64,000 nt of DNA from Angiostrongylus vasorum (Eukaryota; Nematoda; Chromadorea; Rhabditida; Metastrongylidae), in assembly GCA_018806985.1 (NCBI GenBank), contig JADANN010000020.1:1-64000 (forward strand). The letters run 5' to 3'. The translations under genes and the position numbers were made by a program. The notes beneath the pieces are model-generated. The model was given only the letters and a program-made list of their open reading frames with translations. It ran no database searches and had not been told where the DNA came from. Positions 49,030 through 59,605 of the stretch are shown here, piece after piece; position 1 is the stretch's first letter; each line of letters opens with the position of its first letter.

Positions 49030-49960
49030 AGAATGTTTATGTACACCGGTTGCTTAAAATTCTGGACTTCTGAAGGCGATGTAGTCGTTGTCGGCAGTTT
49101 CTTTCCCTACTCTCCTGGGCTTCTGAAGCACTCCTCACGTAGTTTTTTTCAGATTCTTGAAGAAGTAGATAGCGCTATGCGACAAGGGTATCGAATATGG
49201 TGAATTAGGCGGAGATTCGTAGCGTATCTCATCCAATCTGTGCAGTGTCAGTAGTGCGACGTGCGGCTAGCCGTTTTCATCGAGAAGGATTAGTCTGTTT
49301 CTCTTAACAAGGGCGAGATACAGTGCTTGAAGTTTCTGCTGTATTTCGTCGACTTTCCGGACATAATTTGCTGTAACCGTTCCACCTGGAATCAGGAAGC
49401 TGCGACAAATCAAGCCAGCTGTAGACCACCAAACTCTCAGCATGACCTCATTGGTAACATTTCGGCTTTGGGAAGTTCTGCGGAGCTTCATTTCGGTACA
49501 ACGACCCTTACGGGTTGATGTAGGGGAATCCATTTCTAGTTGCACATCACTATAGGGTCAAAAAAACTGATCATTCTAGTTCTCCAGGAGCAACGCTGAC
49601 GATGTCTCACAACGGCGATTTCTTCATTTTCATTCAACTAATCGGCATTCTTTTGAACTTTTTCGATTTCACCACTTTTTTTTAGACGCTGCCAAACAAT
49701 TGATATGCACGTACTTGGTTCTTTTGCATGTTTTAGAACAGCTGTGAACATATTTGGATCCATTAAATCCTCAAATTCATCGACGCCGATAAGGGAAGGA
49801 AGTCCGCAACCCTTCTTATGTTCATGCTCAAGGTCGCCGAGACGAAATTTTTGAAGCAAACGTCGCACAATGCGTTTTTTTTGAACACTCTTTTTAGTTT
49901 CATACCTCATTAAATTTTGAAGCCATTTCCTCTGTGTACGCCTGGCTGGGAATTCATAAA
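49030..49960 (-). mobile_element. mariner-type transposase relic
   Basis: Minus-strand frames carry recognisable parts in order: LLQKFRLGDLEHEHKKG with GLPSL (about 49,785-49,850, the second helix-turn-helix and linker), then MLRVWWSTAGLICRSFLIPG (about 49,380-49,440, the strand holding the middle of the DDE fold). LILLDENG follows near 49,270, where active elements read LLHDNARPH, and then YLLLQESEKNYVRS-like sequence near 49,150. The Asp of the second catalytic site is shifted in an altered context, and stops and frame breaks separate the parts. Terminal inverted repeats were not found. Dead copy. Confidence 0.7.
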
Positions 49961-50653
49961 TATAAATTTATCGAAACTTTTTTTAAATTACAATTTGTTG
50001 CACAATTCAATTACACGGGAAGGCGGTACATAAAATGAGCTTTGCAATGACATATAATAGTACAGCAATCGATGAAAAAACTAGGAATCCAACATGAGTC
50101 AAGCCGTTCTGATGTTTTATCTCGTCATTATGTCTTCACTAAAGGTATGCATGGATATATTTACATACAAACGAAAGATGTATGACAAATTGAGCTTGCA
50201 GAGACCAGATGACCATTGCATTCAATTCCTTTCCTGCCACGGTTCCACTACTGGAGTAGATGACATGTGGCCTGGCGACTGACCGGCTGGAATTCCTTCA
50301 GTGAAAAGGATCCATGACGGTCTTGTAAGCAAATCATGTGCATTACAAATGCTAGCTCTGTTGAATTCCCTTGGAGAAGTTTGAAATCTTGCGCCAAAAT
50401 CTCATGTACACAGGGAGAAGATTCCGTGTTGTTGGTAAAACTCCAGGAAAAAATAGTTTGTTACTAGCTTCTTCAATCCACTATCACTGGTTGCTTATGT
50501 TTAATTCTACTGATTTGCTAAGGTTATTGTTTCTATTCGAAATAAATCTCTTGAACTAAATAAATTTGTCTTCTACGCGATGACGTCCATTTGAAGTATG
50601 AAAGTAATTGGACGAACCCTAAAAAGTCTTGGATAAAAAGGCCCTCTCTCGCG
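49961..50653. other. Intergenic, nothing supported
   Basis: Short frames only, without splice signals that connect them or any family resemblance. AT-rich. Confidence 0.4.
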
Positions 50654-50907
50654 GCGCGTGTGGCGCAGTGGTGGGAGGCGCCCTGCAACACACACATGGT
50701 ATCGATCCCCGCGCCCATGGCCCACCAAGCCTTCCATCCCTCTGGGGTGGGCAAATTGGTACCACACTAGCCTGGGAGGATAGCAGCACTGGCTCGATAC
50801 ATTGGCAGGCCACCTCGAGTCACTGTAAAGGCCAAATATGCTTTCAATTACCTCCAAACGATGCTTAATGAGATCAACGCCGAGAGCCTTATCCTTTTTT
50901 ATCTCTC
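50654..50907 (+). mobile_element. tRNA-headed SINE, best-preserved copy
   Basis: A box TGGCGCAGTGG at 50,661-50,671 and B-box-like GGTATCGATCC at 50,698-50,708, at the spacing of a tRNA gene, within a head reading GCGCGTGTGGCGCAG to CCGCGCCC. The head ends pair as GCGCG/CGCGC. The body of about 180 bp (ggcaaattggtacc, caggccacctcgagtcactg, cctccaaacgatgcttaatg) ends gccgagagccttatcc plus a T run. Retroposed by a partner LINE in such families; the window's RTE is a natural suspect, but no shared 3' tail is evident. Confidence 0.75.
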
Positions 50908-51000
50908 GCAGCGTGTCTTCCAGAATTGAGCCTTCCCACATTTTCTCTTCCGAGATCTTAAGAACTAACACTAGGTGAAATTTTTGACACTCAATCCCAG

Positions 51001-51198
51001 ATCACAAAGGAGAACGATGAGCCAGCTATTCTTTCCGGTCACACTGACAGTGTCCGGCATCAATTACGACCGAAGCGTTTGACATTTGTATTAGAAAACA
51101 GTGATAATTATGTCAAATTCATTGACCAAAAAACGCATTATAATAGAAAAAAAGTGTTTGCAGTGTTGCATGACCACTCCAACCAGGAAAACGTTTAG
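51001..51198 (+). CDS. Possible exon of an unrecognised gene or element
   Basis: After the acceptor-like CACTCAATCCCAG, 65 codons are open to TAG: ITKENDEPAILSGHTDSV, then RPKRLTFVLENSDNYVKF, then KKVFAVLHDHSNQENV. The frame stays coding-like beyond the TAG (NRSMFQKVFENRANC). The overlapping frame from 51,101 to 51,349 is also open, separated by a run of seven A. This looks like a decayed protein domain with one shift. I do not recognise it. Confidence 0.3.
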   Translation: MTKENDEPAILSGHTDSVRHQLRPKRLTFVLENSDNYVKFIDQKTHYNRKKVFAVLHDHSNQENV

Positions 51199-52328
51199 AA
51201 CCGTTCGATGTTTCAAAAGGTTTTCGAAAATCGTGCGAATTGCATGTCAGCTTGGTACATTGGATGGAAGAGTGGTGACATCGAAAAAGCTCATTGAACT
51301 GACCGACCATTGTGTATTCAAATTGCTTATGAAGAAAAAAAAGATATGAGCCAGTTGAAAGATAAGGCAGTAAAAGGATATGAGGTTTATTTAGAGTACA
51401 TAAACGAATCGACAACAACAACTATCCATAAACCTTAGGTCCTAAGTTTATGTCTGGACAGTTGAAGATAGACTCGAAATCACTGTTGGTGTAAAAGTTT
51501 CTGCTGATTTTAGTTAATGAACATACAATAACCATATAAACTGTTCTTGGTTGTTTACACTCAAGCGATTTGGAAAGTGCAGTGAGACAAGCTATTATTA
51601 CCAGCCGCTTTTGATGAGCTGATATGAGGCTGTTAGGAGCGATTATGGTTTCCAGTGGCTAACGTATCCGCGACATTTTTTTTCTTCAGAGCCTGGAAAT
51701 GAATAGATTGTTGTGTAGTCATACTCGGCAAACATCCTACAGGAATTCGATTCGACACCAGGCCTCTTAATTAACATCGTGCGGGGTAAAATGCGTTAAA
51801 GGAAAAGGTGAATTCATTCCTAGTCGTTTGGACAAACTGTTGAGAGTCTTGTCAGATCAGGCTAAACGATGACACCTGTGTAGTGCTTCGACGCAAAAGC
51901 AGCAAATCAGTGTCATTATTTCAGGCTTCGGAGAACCTACAGTGAGTACATGACGGAAAGGGGTTGGTAGCCCAGTGATCAGCGATGTAGTCCATCAGGA
52001 ATCAAGGCACTAGCTCCAGCCACCCACTCTGCCTAATCCATGTAGGAACGCCCTAGCTCGGCTTTGTCCAAGGTTGCAAGGAGAATCGACTCGATCAGCA
52101 TTCTACGACATTCATAAGGAAGAGGAAATGCTTAGAAAGCTTCTGAAACAACTCGAGAAATGCGCGAAGAACTTGGACGTTGAGTACGGGGAGAACGCAT
52201 CGAATGAAAAAAGTGCTGGGATTCGCATATGTAAAATAAATCATACGAATTAAATTCATTGAATTATTACTCATGGGTGTAATGATACCGTAGCAAAACA
52301 CTTTATAAGCATAGAAACAACCAAGAGC
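51199..52328. other. No firm gene
   Basis: At 51,690 a TTTTCTTCAG acceptor precedes 26 open codons (SLEMNRLLCSHTRQ...) ending in TAA, which could be a stray terminal exon. Around 51,965-52,010 GGTAGCCCAGTGATCAGCG resembles an A-box-bearing SINE head. Neither is secure. Confidence 0.25.
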
Positions 52329-52610
52329 TTAAGCATCGAAAACGCGGACAGATCGACGTATGGGGTCAAAAGGGAGATCAGTGTCGATACAGCCAATATC
52401 GAACCCTCCGAATTTGCTGTCATGAAAATATCGATCCATCGAGAACAGTTCTGGCGTCGTTGCCAGTGTGTACGATCGGTTCTTTTCCCAAAAGTTTGCT
52501 GTATCTATCAAAATATCATAATCGAATCTCTTCTGCTTAGATCTCCTCCTATCTTTGTTTAGAAAAAGTATGGTACTATCAATGCTTCCGAAAGTAGGAA
52601 GCTCGTGCAT
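52329..52610 (-). CDS. Unrecognised 93-codon frame
   Basis: The minus-strand frame MHELPTFGSIDSTIL, then FDYDILIDTANFWEKN, then DIGCIDTDLPFDP has a normal, acidic and aromatic amino-acid mix, unlike the repeat-derived frames nearby. Upstream on the same strand, in another frame, an open stretch KVGKVVETPQHVTDARAS follows TTTTCAAG, so this may be part of an exon with a frame break. No domain recognised, and it may equally be chance. Confidence 0.25.
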   Translation of the reverse strand: MHELPTFGSIDSTILFLNKDRRRSKQKRFDYDILIDTANFWEKNRSYTLATTPELFSMDRYFHDSKFGGFDIGCIDTDLPFDPIRRSVRVFDA

Positions 52611-53068
52611 CAGTTACGTGTTGAGGTGTTTCTACAACTTTGCCTACTTTCTTGAAAACGTGTAAGAAATCATTTGCTTACAAGTATCCTTGGTTGATTT
52701 CATTTTGATGTACTGAATGACGAGTGAATGTCTTGGGGAATCGTTCTGGCACCATCACATATGTTCGATGTCTTAATATATCCGCTCTCTTATTGTATGA
52801 TTACTGAATAGTATACTCTTTATCAACATTGCGACGAAGCTGTTTTTGCCACACAGGTTACGAATCGTGTCCGATTCGTATTGTACTTTTGTTCCTCAAG
52901 TACAAATCATAGATGATTTCTGCTGTTGTGAATGCCCTGCAAAGGCGTCAGTTCATCAGTTTCGCTTTTCATTTTCCAGGTTAATTGTATGAGCTCCCAA
53001 TTTTTGACATTTTGTATAGGGTTTTTGGAGGTAGCTAGGTAAACAGGTAAGGACAGAGGGAGAGATTG

Positions 53069-53169
<101 letters not shown>

Positions 53170-53575
53170 GAAAGAGGAGCAGAAAGGGAGGAAAATTACA
53201 AAAAAAATGGGAAAGATCTACGAGAGTAAGAATTTCATGAACATGGGGGGAAAGGTGTGGCGTGGAGGAGATTTGTAGTTGGATTGACATAGATTAGGGA
53301 TTACTATGGAACAAAAAGTGTGACTTTGAGTGGATGTGTAGCTGGATTGACATAGATCAGTTTTTAGAAGGGAGGGATAGATCCAAGGAGACAAGAGACG
53401 ATGACGATGGAAACCGCAATGGGACCAGTCGTTGGACGAGGCAGGGGGCTAGGGAAACGGTCAGTTGCAAGACGGATCGGAGACCCAGAGGTTGGTGGAG
53501 AAAGGAATAAAAAACGCCGTTATAGGTGCTGCTTGATGCTAGCTCATGTTCAGATCACTGAGATGGAATTCGTCT

Positions 53576-53743
53576 TTATTGAGGTCTGGCTCTCTTGAAT
53601 TTCGAAACGAATAAATATTTGATGATTTCTTTTGCTTTCGAAATTGCTTCCAATCTTTCCGTTGCTTGCAAACAATGCGTTGCTACTGAAACCTCAGCAT
53701 CACTGGTTGTCTTCAAGCAGTCTTCGCTGAAACCAGATATTGA
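53576..53743 (-). CDS. Possible terminal exon, gene unknown
   Basis: On the minus strand CACTCACAG precedes 55-56 codons open to TAA: LSISGFSEDCLKTTSDAEV, then LQATERLEAISKAKEII, then SKFKRARPQ. The composition is protein-like and helical. The open frame extends further upstream to MSSFKEKNKKRFR, so the acceptor is uncertain. No joining upstream exon was found. Confidence 0.3.
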   Translation of the reverse strand, partial: SISGFSEDCLKTTSDAEVSVATHCLQATERLEAISKAKEIIKYLFVSKFKRARPQ

Positions 53744-54100
53744 CAACTGTGAGTGAATCACAATGCGTGTAGTCCGAAATCGTTTCTTGTTCTTTTCTTT
53801 GAAGCTGGACATTTCTGGCATCATATCTTTCACTACGACTGTCGCTAATCTTAGATTGCTATTGGCTTTTTTTTATGGTATAAGGTTACAACAAAAACAT
53901 CGTGAAACAAACGGTAAGTATTCAGCACCATTAGTACCACTCAGCTGTCCCAGGGGTGGCACTGTTCATCGCTCTCGGTATCTGCTGTGCCTACATCAGT
54001 TTTCCTATTTCTTCCTTCTCATTGTCCACTAGATATATATATATATATATAAAAAATTATTCCTCGTTTTTCCATACCGGGTTGACCACTGAACAACTGT

Positions 54101-54318
54101 CCTTCTTTTACTTGGTTAGTTTTCTTCCACACCTTATCCATGATGGTTTCCTGAGTGTTCGTTAGTGAATTGAGGAATTTGTCATTTTGACGAATGTCGT
54201 TAACTACTGCCCTTCTTTTACTTGGATAGTTTTCTTTCACACCTTATCCATGATGTTCTTTCTGTTCGTTAGCAAATTGAGGAATTTGTCATTTTTGACG
54301 AATGTCGTTAAGTACCGC
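54101..54318 (+). repeat. Two-copy tandem duplication, 110-bp period
   Basis: ccttcttttacttgg begins at 54,101 and 54,211. Each copy then contains cacaccttatccatgatg and gaggaatttgtcatttt. Local duplication with a few differences and small length changes. Confidence 0.8.
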
Positions 54319-54424
54319 TCAGACTTATTAGCTTTTTAATCTTGGGAAACTTCTGCTAGATCGTTCCCAGGTTTTCATTGCATGCATAAGTAGGATTTCG
54401 TGTATCGTAGTGGGCTTTTCTCAG

Positions 54425-54478
54425 AAAAGTCTGGTGTTATTTCGCCGACCTCAGATTGAAGCGGAGCTTGGTTGAGCG
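54425..54478 (-). mobile_element. tRNA-headed SINE fragment
   Basis: About 54 bp (ccgacctcagattgaagcgg, ttggttgagcgagg) matching the central part of the SINE at 43,320-43,375. Lies just before copy A7 of the 390-bp element. Confidence 0.45.
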
Positions 54479-54486
54479 AGGGTGAT

Positions 54487-54870
54487 ACTTACTTGATACT
54501 TCAACGGCCTGTCCTCACTGGTTTTGCGGGTCCCAGCATAATCTCTATTTTTCGGAGATTTGCTGGCTAAGCCATTGTGGTTCCCTGGAATCACGAGGTC
54601 AGCCTGGCCAAAGTCTGCCTCGGATATTCACCACTAGGGCAGTCGCAGCCCTTGTGGATCAGGAGGAGATTTGCCACCATACGACTTTGATACCAAGACG
54701 GTGGTGGATCCTGGTATTGGCTTACTCTTAACTAGGCTTCCTGACGGAAATGCCGAACTCCTCAGCTTGGGAGACCCCACCGGGGGAGACGAATACCCTG
54801 CTGTACATCGCAGTTCGACACCCAGGAACACCCCCCAGCCACGATGAGGGCGGTAAACTGTTGGGAGGAT
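54487..54870 (+). mobile_element. 390-bp SINE-like element, copy A7
   Basis: Nearly full length, starting acttacttgatacttcaacg and ending aaactgttgggagga like copy A5. No clear target duplication remains. An open minus-strand frame (54,634-54,831) is repeat-derived. Confidence 0.7.
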
Positions 54871-55159
54871 GAAGTGGAATTAATGAGCATGTATGTATTT
54901 CAGGTCTGTTGCATTTGTGAGGTACGCGTCATTGCATACATATTTTAGTCATGATTTTGAGTTGAACAATACTCTGCGGTGAGTGATTTCGTGTTGCTGA
55001 GTTGATTGATCACGGTGACGCTCCACAGTGTGTGTCTCCAGGTGTCGGACGATGCTTATATTCTAAACAGAATCTGCCTTTCATTTGCTCTGAGATGCAA
55101 AAGAATTCGGTGGTTGAACTTTTGAACTTCTCCTCCCTCTGGGGATGAGCTTATACCTC

Positions 55160-55350
55160 CCCATACGTGCGTGAATATGCATGCAGGATTGTACCTTACA
55201 CTTCAATTCATATGCATGCTTGTAATCAAGTAACTAAGAAGTACTTGAGCGAAGTTTGTGATTCGCCGTCAAAGAATGCGCGCCTACTGCTGGAGAATCT
55301 GAATATGTGCCTTTCACGACGGCATAACCATAGAGAAAAGCTATAAGTGA
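55160..55350 (+). mobile_element. RTE 5' region fragment R4
   Basis: Diverged match to the 5' region of copies R1 and R3 (atgcatgcttgtaatcaagt, gattcgccgtc, ctgctggagaatctg). Confidence 0.45.
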
Positions 55351-55798
55351 TTATCTTCCGCTGTAGTAAAAACGGAAAGCTTCGTAGGAAGGGTGGGAAT
55401 TGACAGCGTTACTCAGTGAATAGTTCGAAGACAAGATTATTTACTCTTCGGTTCAGACATTAGTGAAATAGATTCCATGCAACCATATTTTATTGTAGAT
55501 ATTCGAATGATAAAGTAGAATAGTATGTGTCCTTGTGGACTACACCTACTGGTCTATGCTTTATTAGACGAGTTGAAATTGCTTGTAAGAGACGGCTAGA
55601 ATGTCAATAAACACAGCATATTCCTCATATCATCAGTCGACACGAATTCACTTTGAAGGATAAATGAAATACTGAAATTGAAAAAAAACAGAGGGAGAGA
55701 AAGAGAAAAAAGAGACTAGTTATAATACTGCTGCAACTTACTGCTGTGTTGTACCCAAATTTTTAATCAAGTAAACATGGCTATTTTTTTGATAATAG

Positions 55799-55879
55799 GT
55801 GGGAATTCCCAGTGTTGAAAGTGCTGCTATTATCCGACTAATCGATGGTATCCAGCAATTTTTTAATGAGACAAACTAG
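55799..55879 (+). CDS. Terminal exon of an unrecognised gene
   Basis: The acceptor TTTTTTGATAATAG is followed in phase 0 by 26 codons to TAG: VGIPSVESAAIIRLIDG, then IQQFFNETN. Amphipathic and protein-like. The next exon upstream was not found within the repeat-filled 54.9-55.8 kb. Its stop lies 20 bp from the stop of the minus-strand gene at 55,900, so the two genes converge. Confidence 0.45.
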   Translation: MGIPSVESAAIIRLIDGIQQFFNETN

Positions 55880-55899
55880 AACTGTTGAAGGATTTGGCT

Positions 55900-57330
55900 T
55901 TAACTATGTATAATAACGAGTAATACCCCATCTATTCTTTTTAACAGTGGCTGTTGCACTGTATTGCATGTTGGGCTTCTCGACTCTTTCTTTTTAACAG
56001 TCTTCTTGCTCTTCGTTTTCTTCATGGATACGCAAATTTTCTGAATGACAACAGAAAGTGCTAGGTTGGCAGTTGAAAGAGAATGTTACCTGATTTGTTA
56101 TTGGATGAATGAAGCTCGGAATGGCAGAAAATACACTCTTGATAGAGCTGTTCTGCGTCGTTATTCGCGTCGTCTTCTTTTTTAATCTAGGATAAGCTTT
56201 CAAGGATGAAACCTCAGCATTTATGGATCAGACTAGTTTTAAGCGTATGCGTTTTCGCTCGCCTCTACCTGTTCAGGGTGGTGTCGGACGGCCTTTTGCC
56301 GATAGCGCAATAGCTTTGCGCTGTTAATTCGGAACCGGAATCTGGATTCGGAGATATGAAATTCGTGCAAGCCGCTTATAATTATGCGGTTATAGCTTGA
56401 AATTCGCTTTGTCACAACGCCCACAGTCCGCATATGTGTATTTTGAGCTCAGCCATCAGCCAATCCACAATTTAATCAATGCCGAGCGAGATTCCACCTT
56501 TTTCGCATGATTCCACAAGAGTGATACGTTTGAAGCTCATATGATGCAGCTGACACACTGCCGTCATGTCAACGCAACTTTTGTCCTTCTGTGCTTCTGG
56601 TATGTGTTTGGCTTCAGTTCGCCTATGTTGCTGATTGTGGTCTTCTCGCTTTTCTCTGACAAACCGCAGATCTGTGCAGCTGATAATGCTATGTACTGCA
56701 TGAAGAGTAGTCACGTTTTTGGGTCACGTTAATTTCGCTACAGCGTTCTGATTTCATTCTGTTCACGGGCCTATTGTATTTGCATTTACTAAGGATCGAC
56801 GACGTTTCTGTTCTATTTTTCACATGATTCCCGCTCGTCGTTATTTGTCTCATTAATGGTAACTCCCAAAAAGAAAAAAAATCCACGCCATCACTAGAAT
56901 CCTGTCCAAAAATCACAGTGGCGTTCAGGCTATTATTCTCTGTGCTTAACTGAAATTGTTGACGATGTCTCCAAGAACTTTAATTTTTTGACCATAGTCC
57001 TTGGTGAATAAATCTACTAAAGTTTTATTTTTTACTTTTTTTGGTGGGTGGGGGAAGGGAGGGAAAGAAAAGAAAAACTCACTCTTTTCATTCACTGAAG
57101 TGTTGAATAGTGCTCTACAATTCCGTGCCATGACTTTATCATTCGCATCTCCGTCTCACATTTATACTGTAGGAATGTTTTGCTAAGGCGTTCCGGTAGA
57201 GCTCTCCATCTCAGTTTTTACCAAACTGATTTTTTGCAATTTCTTCCTCTCCGATGACATTTCTTATGAATAACATGTCATTTCTTTTTGGAAGTCGAAG
57301 TGCTGCACTTTTCTGTCGATCGTGTTCCAT
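55900..57330 (-). CDS. Multi-exon gene of unknown function with a basic C terminus
   Basis: The 3' exons join cleanly. An exon ending at 56,498 (donor gtggaa, phase 1) joins 56,269-56,374 (donor gtagag), then 56,090-56,186 (donor gtaaca), then 55,900-56,040 (acceptor CATTCAG) to TAA. All phases agree. The product includes SPNPDSGSELTAQSYCAIGK, KKKTTRITTQNSSIKSVF, SFIHPITNQ and a lysine-rich end MKKTKSKKTVKKKESRSP. Further coding-like segments upstream probably belong to it: 56,720-56,949 (TENNSLNATVIFGQDSSDG...) after AATTTCAG, 57,000-57,050, and a start exon 57,222-57,330 beginning MEHDRQKSAALRLPKRND. I could not link these in one frame; a run of eight T lies in the way. No domain is recognised. 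The lysine- and serine-rich tail suggests a nuclear or chromatin protein, but that is only inference. Confidence 0.5.
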
Positions 57331-59605
57331 CAAACGCTCATTTTTTCACATTAAACAGCATTGACTTCAATGCTGTCAGATTTAATAGAACATTGGTGAT
57401 GAACTGTTTTTAAGTCGTTCAACTGAAATCATGGTCTTTATTTCGTGGTTTTATGAGAGGTTTAAGCCTATTCCAATCCATCCGGGCGGCTTAGGGAGGT
57501 GAAGGCCGCACAAGGTCAAAACTTTCGCCGCGTTCAAGGATGCCCGCTTTCGCTCCCGCTCAATCAATTTCGCTCTGCCATAACTTTCTACCTCGCTTCG
57601 TAGATGGTGAGACTTCAAATAGTGCTCTTTCCATCCTTAAGAACGCCGTTTTTGCTAACACTTAGCCTAAGTGTACTGTAAATGTTGCAATGGCTATTCG
57701 TAACTATGTGCCTCGTCTCTACTTCGGCCAACCCTTGAAAAGTCATTTGTTCACTATGAAAATCAAACACTATACACCATCAATATACGTGTAGGCAACA
57801 ACAAATCCTAGCAGTCGCGCGGTCCGTAGATTATCCTCAATCCCTCGTACTAGTCCTGTCTCTCTCTCATCGGTCTGGATGCGGCCATGTTTGTTCTTTT
57901 TCTTCCAATCCTTGCCATTGTGGCCTACAAAAGTCACTGATGTTTTTTCGAGACTTAGCAATGTAGTGTAGGCTTTATACGGCCTACTCATTCTGGTTAC
58001 TCCATTCAACAAAGTCGTCAAGCATAAACTCTCGCATGAATTAATTTCTTGAGGCTAATTAGCGAAGTATGATGCATCAGGTGATAACTGCAGTACTCTT
58101 TTAGATTCGTAGACGCAGGCAGAAGTGGCTGAATAACTTTTCTGTTTCTGACAATTGGTTCTATTGCTTCTTGTTCACTCTAGTAAAAGAGAATCGTACA
58201 GTAAGCTACGTGTTCTTTTTTTGCAAGCATATCAATTCTTTTTGCGTCTACAACGAAACTTCATTTTCAATTTGTTGTCACATCGTTTGTACTTCTCACC
58301 TCTGATTGCAACTCTGTAAGCGTCTTCGTTGTTCTAAATTCCAACATTTCTTCCGGAAATCGATTTCACAATATAGCGCCGAGTTTCCTTCGTCTGATTA
58401 GATCTTAAATTAGTATTCAAGGTCGGAAAAGTCATAATCGTATGTACCTGCTTGTTTAATCAAATTTTGCGCTGAACCCTACTCGGATTTGCATTGCACC
58501 TGGTCGTAGTACCAGCATGCTGACATCCACAAACAGCATGCCATTTAAATCGACGAAGAAGTTTTTAAACGTTTTCGTTCTGTAGTTTTCCACCCGTTAA
58601 CTTGCGGTTTCTCTCCGTGGCATATCAGAGAAAAATGCGACATCAAAACGGGCAGCAAATTTCAAATTGCTACATAATAACCGCGTTACGAATCTCTTGT
58701 GCGTATTTTCTCGATAAAATTATGCCGTAGGCGGCACTCACTTTACTGTATAGCAGGCCTATATTCTACTTTTCATCGTCTAGGGCTTACCTGAGACTTC
58801 ATATAAGCATATGTTCCTAAATAAGTGAATAGAAACGCATTGCCTGAGTTGATTGGGGTAACGAACGTGACAAAACTACGGATTCTTTGTCTGTCAGCGT
58901 TGCTGTACTGATGTTTGACTGTACGCGGAAACTCACGGAGGACAAACAGCCAGACTCGGCTCGGAGATGGGAGAGGGGAGTGGGGTCACTCAAACGTGGA
59001 CCTAAGTCAGTCAACACTCGCACCCGCCATTCAGCTACCGACCATATCCGGTTCCCATTCTGTTGCTTTTGTATTTGATTATAAACTTGCCTTACAATGT
59101 TAGAAGGATTCGGATTCCCAGAGAGTACATAATAGTTCCTCGTAATTTCTATTGGCGTATTCCACTTTAGTGCTTATTATCACATCAATGCATCATGAAG
59201 CAACGCGTTTCTACTCCTTCTGTCGTTCGAGGCTAGCAGCCTAGAATGAACATATCGCAAGCGCCGGTTATATATAATTAGATGTGTAATTGCATAGAAA
59301 TCACGGACTCTTCTTACACTTATGGACAACGCTGTTGTTCTAGTGATGTTGACACTCAGTTATCGGATTTCTTTATCAACTCCTCATTCGGTATCATCAC
59401 TTACGCCTGAGCGGGGTTAATTTCTATAATTTCCGTTTTCATCCTCATTTTGCAGCTTTGTTATTCGAGGGTCGCCATGCAACCGTAAAAGATCCTCCAT
59501 AGGCATTTTTCCGTCATATTTTACTATGCCATGTTTCTTTTTTAGTTTTATCAGTACCAGGCTGTATCAGGCCAAATGTAATTCTAAACGCTTAGATTAT
59601 CCAAT
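57331..59605. other. Intergenic, no supported gene
   Basis: A minus-strand 83-codon frame at 57,770-58,021 (SRPYKAYTTLLSLEKTSV...) has protein-like composition but no splice context or family resemblance. Overlapping frames at 58,817-59,103 on both strands look like chance. Pyrimidine-rich acceptors (tttcttttttag at about 59,533-59,544, ttttatcag ending 59,554, gtatcag ending 59,570) precede the zinc-finger start codon and could serve spliced-leader addition. Confidence 0.35.
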
